From Gonapodya prolifera JEL478 (Eukaryota; Monoblepharomycota; Monoblepharidomycetes; Monoblepharidales; Gonapodyaceae): 64,000 nt of DNA. The notes under the pieces were generated by a model. The model was not told where the DNA came from, made no database searches, and was given only the letters and a program-made list of their open reading frames with translations. Location: assembly GCA_001574975.1 (NCBI GenBank), contig KQ965751.1, positions 10,718 to 74,717 of the forward strand, read 5' to 3'. Of this stretch, positions 46,447 through 57,729 are shown piece after piece. The position numbers and the translations under genes were made by a program. The stretch's first letter is position 1. The number at the start of each line of letters is the position of its first letter.

Positions 46447-48424
46447 ATTCATGGCTCCATCCAACCCCCCCCGTGAAACTGTGGAGTCGGGATTCCTGGA
46501 CATTCATGTTGTTGAAGAACTTATGGATCAGCCACCGTTCAACCAGATGAGGGACCAGTTGCTTCTAGAACAGCGCTGCTATGTTGGCAAGTCCGCTGGC
46601 AAACCCTCCGAGATTGAACGCGGCTAAACTGGTTCGAGACGTTGACCGCCCTCGCATCCAGATCCCCGACCTCCTCTTCATCGGCGTGACTTCTTTGTTT
46701 AAAGCTATCGATGGCTGCTCCCGTTGTTCTACGCTCCCCGACCCCAGTCGATGATTTCGTCGGGTTCAAGGCGATTTCTATACCAAGCAGTGCGCCAAGT
46801 TGTTTCTTGTCTTGAAAATCCGTGCCTTGGCTCAGGAAAAGGTCCCCGAAAACCTTCGTCTGGAGCTTTTTGCTTTGAATGCACGGATCGAGAGTATCGC
46901 GAATCGAGTGACTCCCCGAAACGAGTGGGTTGGATCTGATTGAATGACAACGGTCACTCACATCGAGCTTTGGGGATCTGCCCCTGCAGAGACATCACCG
47001 ATGCTGTTGTAGAAAATATGGCCACCGCGTATGGTGCAGGCTTCCTCAAGCATCGCCATCACCATCCACTTGAACCGGCTATTCCGACCAAAATTCGCGG
47101 AAGCGCAAAAAGGACGACATCAAGAAGTTCTGGGAGCGTTTAGATACGAGAATTCCTGGTGTCTCGGGGCCTGGGATTTGGTTTGACGTGTCACCGACGT
47201 CGGACGACCTCAGGGATTGCGAAACGAGCAGCATCCAGGTCCAGGCGAACTGTGCCAAGTGGCTTTTATTTTCAAGCACTGACTAAAACAATTCCAATGT
47301 TGATGAGCTTATTCGTGCGTTTTAGGTGGTCTCCACGAGCGTATATTTCTATCTGGATACTGATAATCTGTTCACTCATCGATTAAATCCGATGCTCTCA
47401 GACGCCAAAACTTTCAGGGAAAAACACAATCCGCTTGCTGACACGGTGGTTTGTCCCTTGATTTCAGCATCGCGAATCCTATTCCAGGACTTCTTCCTCA
47501 GAAGTGTTTCCAAGAATGCGGCGGAGGCAATTGTGAGTGTAAAAAAATGCCATTGAATTGATTTTTTCTAACAATAATGAGTTGTTTGTTCAGTTGTTTG
47601 CAAGGGCACTTACGGGTGGTCAATATCGCTTCTGGGTGAGGGTATTTAAATGGCTGCTAACTTGGTCAAAAGATCGAGGTTATGATTGCATATGCCAAGG
47701 CGGGACACAGCCTGGAGGAATGCATTGCAGGACAGCCAGAACAGCGGAACAACTGCTATCACTTTCTGCGAGCAGTTTCAGAGCCTACCAAACGTTTGGA
47801 AATTCGCATCAAGTCAGTTGATGGAATCACTTTCTGGACATGAGGATTTGTACGACTGCGGTTCTTGGGCATGCTGGGTCTATCGGGGAAGGATTTGTTA
47901 AAGTCCGCGACTGGGAGCTTCGGGACGAAATGGCTGTGCTCGGTTCAGTGGAGCGTTTTCATGATCGTAATCATGAAATGATGTTAAATCGCCTCAATGT
48001 GAGTCAAACTCCTGAATTCCCTATTAGTTCTTTGAGCTTGGTCATAAAGATTAGCAAAGAGTGGATTTTTATTTACTACAATTCGTAATGCAATTGCTAT
48101 CTACAAGTCCCCATTTTTGTCGAGAAGGAGGGTGGCGCTTTTGTCCCGACGCAACGAACTGAGCACGTGGTCGACGTTGCAAGAGCGGGCAAAGACGCTT
48201 TGGCAGGCGACGCCCTAGTCACCACGCGGTTCACCACCATCGTCGGAGTAACCGACCACATCCGTCTTCCAATGTTCGAGTGTTACCCCATCGTCTTTCA
48301 CTACCAGGATCTGGAAGATGGACCGCTTGCCCTCATTTATGCAAGGCTCGTGCAACTGCGTATTTTGTCGATGCGAGCGACAAAAGGGGCACTGGAACTC
48401 CTTCTTGAAAGCGTACCTCTGTGA
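46447..48424 (+). pseudogene. Unrecognised multi-exon gene, probably decayed
   Basis: Coding-like segments on the plus strand change frame several times. These include PPFNQMRDQLLLEQRCYVG, FYTKQCAKLFLVLKIRALAQ, KKFWERLDTRIPGVSGPGIW, STSVYFYLDTDNLFTHRL, LISASRILFQDFFLRS, LFARALTGGQYRFW, VMIAYAKAGHSLEECIAG and HVVDVARAGKDALAGDALVT. Several are linked by plausible GT-AG introns (for example donors GTGAGT near 47531 and 48001), so a real spliced gene existed. In-frame stops near 46735 and 47830 suggest that it has decayed, or that I have missed exons. I do not recognise the family. Confidence 0.35.
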
Positions 48425-48516
48425 CCGGCACTTCTTTTCTTGCAAGACTCGAACAACGCTCTCGCCAGCGCGAGGGGTATATGCTATATTACCACATTCA
48501 GAAATACCGGTTGTGA

Positions 48517-50229
48517 TCATGCTTCAATTGTTACCAAAAGCGATAACCTGTACTGACCTGAAACCTTGTTCCTCCCCTGATTTGAAACGACTTTGTTGGT
48601 ACTTGTGGTCGCAGACGACGCCGATACGTCAGTTTCCTGTTCCAAATCATGCTGAGGAATGGTGACCCTTTTTTGCTTGCGACGGGGGCTGGGGACGTAG
48701 TCTTCAAGATCTCCTCGTCGTCGCTTGGATTTTGCAGCCGACTTTGGACGTCTCACTGCCGTGCTTTGCGCCCCTCCTCGACTTTGGGCCTTGCCGCTAT
48801 GCGCGACTTGGCTACTCCGTGCGGCGCCTTCAAATGCACTGGAAACGTGTATATTGGGAAGGTCAACCGCTCACCGGTGTTATTGCCCGTTCACTAACTT
48901 ACAGTTGATCCAAGTCATCATATCCGCTTTCTGCACGGGGTCCCTCTGACGCAGGATAGAATGTTTCCTCTTTTGGGATCGCGTCTGCTTGCTCATACAG
49001 CGGAAGCCGGCCATCCGGTGTCAAGGTAGACCGTGTCAGAGGGTACAACGCTCGGTAACCCGGGGGAATCATGTCCACAGTTGGCAGGGGGACCGGTTCC
49101 ACTTCTTCACTCGGGGGTGGCCCGTCTGGAGCCAAGGGAATTGCATCCTTTGGCTCAGCCAGGGGAGGGACGTATGGTGCCACGAGGATCAAGTCCATTT
49201 GTTCACCCAGGCGATGTGCCTCATTTGGTGCCGGTGCCGGGGGAGTCACGCCCACTTGTTCACCCTGGTAAGGCGCACACGTTGCGGTAGAGTGAGCGAA
49301 CTGTGGACGGAACTGTTTGGGAGATGGAGATGGAAACGACATAAGTACTTTATAGTGCCGGGGATCAAAAGGTAGAAGAGGTGGCCTTGCCGTGCCCGAA
49401 CTTACCTCATCAATTGGTGTAATGGGATACTCTCTTAGATCAATGCGGTCGGAAGTGGAGGAAGTCGGCTCGCCCTCAGCCAAATTATCTCGAATTTTGC
49501 CAAGGATCACAGTTTGTAAGGGGATAAGTGACAGGGCACTGGCAGCCTCATGGTCTGCCAACGTCCGGTTTGCGATTCCGCCCATCCCAACGGTCCTCCA
49601 ATCTGAACCAGTGTGGTCAACATCTGACCCCTGGTAAGGCGGACTGATGGAACTACCCCAGTTGCTGATGGATGGTTCAGATAGTGATTCGGGTGATGGG
49701 ACTGCCGTTGGCGAGGATGAGGAATTCCACAGGGCTGGTATTGCCTCCGTCAGATGACCGTGCTGTACATTCCGACGTTCCGCCAGTGCAGGAACTTTCC
49801 CCTCAATTGTAGCCAAAACAGCTTGATATGCTTCACTGAGGAAGTCAGATGCAGCTTTCTGTCGGAAATCATCTCAATCAGAGGAGCTCGATCCACCGTC
49901 AGTACAGGTACTTGAACGAAAAAACACACCGCTTTGAGTTCCTTAATAACGTGGGCCGACACCTCCTGAATCGCCTTATCCACCGATTCTTTCCGGCGCG
50001 TTCGTTCTTGAGAGGCGCGCTCGAGCTCCGAAGTAGAGAAGGCGAGCTGCCTGTCGATGGTGACGAACGCTCTCTTTGCATCGTCCCAGCTTTTCTGGTC
50101 AGCTTGGACTTTGTCTCTCCATTCGGTCTCGAGATCGATGCACTCCCTGAGGCTCTGCTGCTCCGCTACAAGTCTTTTTTCGGCGGCCTCCCGTGTGGAG
50201 ACAAGCACATCAATAGGTTCCTGCGACAT
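48517..50229 (-). CDS. Hypothetical coiled-coil and proline-rich protein
   Basis: Three exons (49930-50229, 48903-49858, 48517-48838) join in phase to give 525 residues. The first 140 residues are a long charged helix, probably a coiled coil (STREAAEKRLVAEQQSLREC to about FLSEAYQAVLATIEGK). The middle is Pro/Ser-rich with loosely repeated PYQG and VPP/APD phrases. The C-terminal exon is very basic (KSAAKSKRRRGDLEDY, SPRRKQKRV) and contains likely nuclear localisation signals. No enzyme domain is seen. It is divergent from the 2,222-residue RG-rich gene, with 199 bp between start codons, so the two may share a promoter. A nuclear structural or adaptor role is only a guess. Confidence 0.6.
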
Positions 50230-50428
50230 GCTCCACGATGACAAGGAAGTGACCGCGAACAAACGAGCGGCAGAGGGACGGGCGATGGCGATTGCAGAGA
50301 CGGAGCTTGCTGAGGCGAGGAAGTGGACGGTACAGGGAAACTGAGGTCACAACTCTTCCAAGTCACAGTCAGGTCAACGGGAGCGTGTGTTTTCCGCACG
50401 CCACACCGACACTCGAATCCGCCGCAGA

Positions 50429-53400
50429 ATGTCCGGGCGCGGACGGGGACGCGGACGGGGTCCGTGGGCAGCTGCCGCGGGAAGAGGTCGGGGAGGTACT
50501 GTCAGCGTTGCAACCGCTGGCGACAGCGCGGTGGTGCCTGGAGGAGCGGCAGAGACAGTGGTGCTACCTACACGAGGACGAGGAAGAGGAAAGGGAGGAG
50601 GCAGGGGACGCGGGCGGGGTCGGGGACGGGGCGCGAGGTGGGCAGGAGCTCTTGTTGTGGCGACGACAAGAACTGTTGTTGAGCTGAAGCGGGAGGAAGT
50701 GCAGGAGGCGGAAGAGGCAACAAGAAACGAGATTCGCAAGGAGCGGAGACGGTCGAGTCGGTTTCGGATCGAAGACGACGACGACGACGAAGACGTGGTG
50801 CCCGTTCAAGCCGCGAAGCCAGCTGTCGTCGGTGGAGAAGCAGAATCAGGAGACGAAAGCGGAGGGGAGAGAGACACGAACGAGAGTGCAGGGGAAGATT
50901 CTGCAGTGACGGTGGAGAGCGCGAGTGAGGAGGACGATGAGGAGGACGGCGACGATGAGGGGGAGGACAGCTCAAGCCAGGCCGAGTCGCTGCATTCCAG
51001 CAGCGCAGGAGTAGTTCTGGCAGCAGTTTCTGTACAAGCTGTTGAGTCGCGCAACCCTGCAGAGAATGCCGGCGTGTCACTCGCAGCCAATCCTCCACCG
51101 AGTGCACCTCCTGCACCTCCGCCTGTTCCCGCTCCAACTCCCACTACCTTCGCTGCTTTACCACCGCTTGGGGGAATCACGTCAAGCTCCTCTCTGTCTT
51201 CACACTCGTCGGTCACCTCCGGATCCATTGCATCGCATCCCGCAACACCCCCGTCTCAATCCTCTACTGCCTCCACCCTATCCCGTCTCACGCTAAAACT
51301 CCCTCTCAACCGCCTCAACGGCCCACCTACCCACTCTCACAGCCACTCTTACTTGCCGGCTCCCAAATCCAACTCCATTCCGCGACCTTACTCGGCGCAG
51401 CCGTTTGGGGCGCGCCGCAAAACCGCGTCGCTCTCGCACTCCCTCTCGTCCGCGAACCTCGGCGGACCGTCCCACTCTACGACACACAGAAACGCCACAT
51501 CTCCCGTCATCTCTGCCAACCCCGCCTTGCCAGCCATAAAAGTGACACTCGACATCACTGCATCCAGCTGCACTTCGTTCACACTCAAGTGGATCGACCC
51601 GGATTGGAACCCACGGAACGGAGGTGAGCACCATGTTCACTCTTTTCAATCTCGGTTACTTTTACTCATCTCGCGTCACTTCTAGAACCCTCTTATACAG
51701 TCGATCTGCTCCCATTCCCTCCCTCTCCCCCACCTGCCCCATCCACTCCACAGCCCTCAAGTGATCCCACCTCGACCGGCGCTGCACCACCCCCGCCCAC
51801 GTACCCCCCAGCACCCACATGGACGCGCTCCTTCATCGGCCCATCCACGACACACACTGTCCATGGCATCCCTACGGGCCCATCGCCCACCGCGCCTGAC
51901 AGCGCGCGGACGGCACGGCGACGACCGCTAGAGAAGGATGAGGCGGTGCTCTGCAGAGTCGCACGCTGGGATAGGTTTGGCCGGCCGAGGGCCGAGGGAG
52001 CGTGTTGGGCTGGTGTGGGAGTGTGTGGAGGTGAGTTTCGGAGCGAGGGAGGGTTGTCTTGGGGTGCTGTGGCGGTATGACCTGGTGATGGACCGACTGC
52101 GGGAGGTGGAAGGCTGTCGGAACGTATCGTATTGGAGTCCATTTCCAAGCGTTTCCACGATTGTCCATCGTACCACATCTAATCCGCTCTCACTCACGAA
52201 CGTGCCCTAGTCCTCTCGCCAAACCCACCCACCTCGCTCTCCGTCCTTCCACAAACCCTGACAGTTCTGCCCCTCAACTTTCGCCCACCCGCATCCGTCA
52301 TCCACCCCTCCCCTTATATACCTCCACCACCCGCTTCATTACCCACACTCGCATCTCTTCCTCCAAATGCCTCCAAACCCGGCGTCTCAGTTCCCCTAGC
52401 CCTCTCGTCCAGCCTCCCCGCGCTCCCGTCCTCGATCGCGCTGGGGCCCGCGTTTTGGCAGAGAACGACCCGCGGTGGCGCGAAAGAGACTGAAGACGGT
52501 GCAGCGGGGATGGGGAGGGAGCGAATCTCGGGGTTAAAAGATATGAAGCCGCCCGAGGAACTTGTGGTTGGGGCATGCGCGCATATTGAGTGGGTCTTGG
52601 AAGGAAGGAGGAAGAGCGGCTTGGTGGCTGACGGTGTGGAATGGAGTCAAATGTGGAAAGGTACCGGGGAGAGAAAAGTGTCCGGGTTGGTGAAACTGGC
52701 GGTGCCTTTGGAGAACATTGAGAAGATGTTCGTGTTGGGGGATGGGGATGGCGAGCTTCCGCTGGATATTGAAATGAGGGTTCGTGGGTTCGTCAGCGGA
52801 AATGCGGGACCAGCGAGTGGAGCTGTTTCCTGGAAGTTGACTCGACGCAGCGTTAATAGCGCGGTGGAAGGTACGACAGAGGTGTTGAATGCACAAGAAG
52901 CCGAGACAAAGAATGCGCAAGCTGCTCAAGTACAGCCGAGCGCTGAGGACGCTATCATGGTAGTGGATTCTGTCGATGATGGCGATGTCGAGATGCAGGA
53001 TGACACCGAGGCTGATGCCAGTGATGACTATACTGACGATGCCGAGGACAGCTGGTGGCCTCAGGAGCCAGTGTACGGCTCCATCTCCTTCGTGCCTGTG
53101 TCGAATCCTCCTCCCGAATCTCCCGTTCACACTCCGCCCAAACCCCACACGCCGCCCAAACCCCACACGCCGCCATCTCCGACTCCGACTCCTCGCTCTT
53201 CACCACCTCGCTCGCCTATTTCCGAGGACGTTCCGCCCTGGGAGAGTACTGATGTACTCGACGGCTGGGTGACCCAGGACGATCGCATCGACCTTGAGGA
53301 AGCGGATACCCTGGAGAGAGACTTGGTGCTGGTGAGCGGGGTCGCCGCGCCAGTACTGAGACGCGCAGGAGGCACTGAGGCGTGGGAAGGAATGTGGGAT

Positions 53401-56400
53401 CAGCAAGGCAATGATGCGGGTGGAAATTTAGTGGAGGATTGGTTGGTTTCGGATGAAACCGTTTACGATAATGCTCCGAGTTCGCAACAGCACAAGCCCA
53501 AGGCCACTCCTGCCAAAGATCCCGTGTGGATGGTGGAAGTTCCGCATGGAAGGGGTGTTGTTGTCGAGCTGTCAAGTGGCGATCCGATTTCGTTGGATCA
53601 GCGAGATTATGATCTTGGGAGTACCAGGGGAAATAAGGTGGACGGAGTGATCGAACTGCCACCAAATGTAAAAAGCTCTGTTTCAGCAATGACCTCGTTA
53701 ACGTCAGGAACCGGTGCATCATTTATCCCAAGAGCTCCACTCACCGGACGCCAGCGATTCTTCCCTTCTCTGACACACCGCGCTCTTGTGGTTGTAACCC
53801 ACCCTTATGCGTCAAGACTCGGACGTTTCTCGGCGCGGAGCGGGCCGAGTGAATTGGTGGACAGAGTAGAAGCAGTGGAGATGGTGCATCCTCATTCTGA
53901 TGGTATCCAGGCAAGGGGTCGAGGAAGGGGAAGGGGAAGTGGAAGTGGAAGTGGAAGTGGAAGTGGAAGTGGAAGTGGAAGTGGAAGAGGAAGAGGAAGA
54001 GGAAGAGGAAGAGGAAGAGGAAGTGGAAGTGGAAGAGGAAGAGGAAGAGGAAGAGGAATAGGAATGGGAATGGGCAGAGGAAGGGGCAGGGGAATGGCAA
54101 CCGGAAGAGGAACTGGAACTGGAACGGGAAAGGGAACTGGGAGGGGTCGAGGTGGGCGCATCGGGCGGGGAGGTGGGCCTGTTGCCACCATACCTGAAGC
54201 ACCTGAGGATCCAACGGAGCCTGATTTTCTCTCAAGTATTTTCAATATCTATCGTCCGGAAGCTCTTGTTTCGGACGTCTCCACTGCCGTATCCCCGCGC
54301 AGGGCATCCTCCCCGCCTATGCGTTCCGCCCCTTCGTTGACGCCAACTCGGATAGGATCCCTGGGACGATCAACGCCGGCGACACTGGTACTCAACGCGC
54401 CGAGGTATGATCCACGACTGGGTCCAGTCAGAATGTACGACGAGACAGGCTCGAAAATGGGGCGGAAGCGGAAGCCGTTTGTCAACGTGGAGACGGTTGG
54501 AAAAGGCGGTAACAGAGTCATGGTTGCGGTGAGAAGGAGCATGATTTTTGCGAGCTTCGAGGATCGTGGACGAGAGCAGCGAGGGAATGTTTTCGCTGAG
54601 CAACGAAAATCAACAAATGCGGGAAATATTGACGTTGAAGGGCCTGAATCGGACGATCAGTTCATTATTGTGGACAGCTCTGCGGTGGATAGTGACTCGA
54701 GTTCTGACGCGGAAACAGAAATCTCCGATGACGTGATTGACATGCAGCTGGATGTCCCCGAGCGCAGACATATTACTACCAAAAACTCTCTTTCGAATGC
54801 CCAAAGGCCTGTTGTCTCAGAATATCCTGTCACCTCCCGACCAAGATCGATAGAAGTTTCAAACGCAGGCGATCGTGATCCGGCGGCTGCAGTAGAGCCC
54901 CAGGCGGACCTCGCGTACGAAGAGGATGACATTGCAAGCACCCCAGTTGATCCCACAGGACCCGGACTCCCTAATAAGCCTTTAGCGGTAGAGAAATTAT
55001 CGGAGGAATCCACATTGACAGATGGACGAGGCCATAATCCAGGGACAACCTCTGGAGAAGAACCGCGCCTAGAGGATGCTGCAAGTGAGCACAGTTTGTG
55101 GAGCGAAAATGAACAAGAGGTGAGTTGTTGGACGAAAAGTGATCCCGAAGAAGTTCATCTCACCTGTTTTCTTCTATTGGTGATCTCAGACACATCCTGG
55201 GAACGCGGGGCCGTCCATGATTGCTGACATCGCAAAGTCAGGAGAACTTGAAACCCCTCTCGGAAGTTCACAGCCGTCAAACTTGCGAACTTCGCTCCAT
55301 GGATTTTCCTCTGCAATCGCTAGTGCAGCTGCAGGACTGAAGCGTGGGTTTCTTTCGGAAATCAACGCCATTCAACCTACCTCCACATCCACGGAAGAAG
55401 ATTGGATATCAGGTTCAGAAGGGTATCGATCTCCCGAGCGGGCTGCCGATGTTGGACTTCCCTTGGCGGCTGCAGCTAGTGAAGGGAGAGGACTCGTTCA
55501 ATCACCTTTGCCGTCGGGGACTTTACTGGAACGAGAACCTATGTCTACCAATGAAGTAATGGATGTCACCTCACTTGGGTCAGAGTATTCCAAATCAGCG
55601 GAGCAAAGGAACGCCAATACCAACAATGATTTGACTGGCAATGGAGAACCTAAACGATTCTATACTCAGGCGCCGTCGGGATTAACTCCGCATAATGAGA
55701 GCGGCGTGGGGACCTCAGTTGAAAGACAAGTTCCTTTGCCCTCCGTGCTGCAACCCTCCCTGTACTCACATGGCCCGCTGTCTGCACAACCGAAGGAAGT
55801 ACATGTAACCTTCGAAGAGTCACAGGATGACGATGTGGATGTTCTGGGTGTCAGTGACGACGAGCGCTGGGCGAATCCGGTAAATCTTAACGAGACAACG
55901 GAGCCGACCTGGAAACGATCAATCAGAGGTGCTGCACCTGGAGTGACACCCCCCGCCAACAGATCAGACAAAGTGCGACGTTCCCTTCCACTTGTCCCTT
56001 TGGAGATCAACACGTCCATCTCAACCAGCATACCCGTAAAAGATGTTAATCCGAGGCGATCGCACATGAGTGACTCACGCGGAAGCCCTTCGAGTCCCTC
56101 ATCACAACCACCGGTTCCTGGTAAAAGGGCATTAAGCGTGACGACACGCCATTCCCGACGCTCCAGCACGTCTTCAAGTGTAGTGACTGGTCGCAGTTCT
56201 GGAAAGTCGAAACCTTCACCCAGTCTATCCGTTCATGGTGGCGGGAGATCGCAGGCACTCTTGCGTGCTGCAACAGAAAGTGCCATAAATGTGGAAATCG
56301 TTGATGCCGACGACGATATAGACGAGCTCGCGATGGATTACAAGACTACAGGGTCGTGGGTGTCAATTTTGAGACCGCTCGAGGCGCCAAGGAAGCGCCC

Positions 56401-57478
56401 TATTAGTACAGAATCTATTCTGTCACAACCATTGCCCAAAAGGCCGCGGATCGAAAACAGACGGGAGACAAGGTCTCTCGATGACCACCGCTCGGAAGCG
56501 TCGAGTGGTTACGAACAAGACCTTCCTCTCCAATCATCGATTTCTAGGGCGGTCCTTGAGGAAGAAACCTTGACGGCGATGGCGTTGAACCGTGAGGACT
56601 CGAATGTCAATACACATGTCACATCTTCAGGATACGTTGCGGAATTTTTTGAGGAGATCTACGAGGAAACCATCTTGGATGGGGGCAGCAGTCTGGGCAA
56701 AACTTCTGAGAGACCCCAATCGCACCTTCAGTGCATGTCTGGACCGCTCAATGTAAAACGCATTGGGTCACGGAAGCCTTTCAATCGCAGTTCCGTTTAT
56801 GCCGGTGACAGCACGTCTCACCCACACTTGTATTCCGGTGAGCGGATCGTGATCACAGAAGCCGATGGTCGCCATCCGACCCGTGCTGTCGCAAAACGTC
56901 GACGGAGTAATGTCAAGTCGTGGCTTGCTCGAGCTCTGTTTTACGCCCCGAGACTGGCTTCTTCACTGAGCACTCCTGGAGCACGGAGCACAAGACAGTC
57001 CCAGGGTGATCCAACTGCTCCAACTGATTCCTGGAAGCTCCGAGTGCACTACGAGGGATTTAGTGAGAAGCATGACGAGTGGGTGGACGTTGGTGATCCG
57101 GATGGAATGGACGTGCGCCGATTTCGTACCTGGACGCTGGAGAAGGATATTGTGCGCATGGGCCCTCTCGGCGCTGAAGATTGGGAGAGTGCACCTGAAG
57201 ATTTTGAAACTTTTATCAGACAAAGTGGTAAGCTATTTGCATAAGATCTGGGATATGATCTGAGAGCCAATCCAACTAAAACGTTTTCTTCCCTAGTCCC
57301 AATCAAGTACCAAAAGTCCGCATTGTCTGGTGTTCCTGTCGTATTATCTGAACCACTTCGCTCATTTGCCTCTAACGACCGCCGTCGATCATCATCTGAG
57401 GACTCGACCACTGATGAATCTTCAATCGTAGGGACAGATGACTCTTCCTCCCTCACCAGTGAAAGCGAAAGCGATTAA
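50429..57478 (+). CDS. Very large RG-rich protein with FN3-like and C-terminal Tudor-knot/chromo-barrel-like domains
   Basis: Five exons (50429-51623, 51686-52030, 52211-55119, 55190-57227, 57297-57478) close in phase to give 2,222 residues. The N-terminus is made of RG repeats (MSGRGRGRGRG) followed by acidic stretches (DDDDDEDVV, EEDDEEDGDDEGED). A fibronectin-III-like beta fold starts near 385 (SCTSFTLKWIDPDWNP, SYTVDLLPF) and ends near 500 (CRVARWDRFGRP, CWAG), with a long proline-rich loop inside. A Gly-Ser/Gly-Arg block lies at about 1083-1160. Near 2095-2150, KLRVHYEGFSEKHDEWVDV is a good match to Tudor-knot/chromo-barrel domains that read chromatin marks. Most of the rest is disordered. 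The set suggests a nucleic-acid-binding chromatin protein. I do not recognise an orthologue. Confidence 0.72.
53919..54150 (+). repeat. GGAAGT/GGAAGA hexanucleotide microsatellite inside coding sequence
   Basis: About forty imperfect hexanucleotides of the type GGAAGN encode Gly-Ser then Gly-Arg dipeptides in the large RG-rich protein. Changes in copy number by whole units would keep the frame. Confidence 0.92.
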
Positions 57479-57729
57479 TCGTGAGGCAAGACCAATCATT
57501 AGATCCATTGCTAATTGTAAATATTTTGTCAAGACTCGCATGCATGTTTCAATCACACATTGAAGCTGACCATCCGTCGTGACGAAATCATTCGTAGGTT
57601 CATTGGGGATGCCAGAGAGAGGACAACCAAGGCGCAGGGCAAAAAAACTTCAGCTTGCTTCCGGCGAATGTTATTCCGCCAAATGTTACGGTGTAAAGAA
57701 ATGAAACGGGTTGTGTTTTGCCGCAGAGC

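Noticed and set aside
53919-54150. Regularly spaced repeats that might suggest a CRISPR-like array
   Set aside because: They are a hexanucleotide microsatellite inside a coding exon with no spacers.
51388-54245. Long antisense frames across the large RG-rich gene
   Set aside because: They are shadows of biased codon composition (Pro/Leu-rich mirror of Gly/Arg/Ser codons) and lack their own domains.
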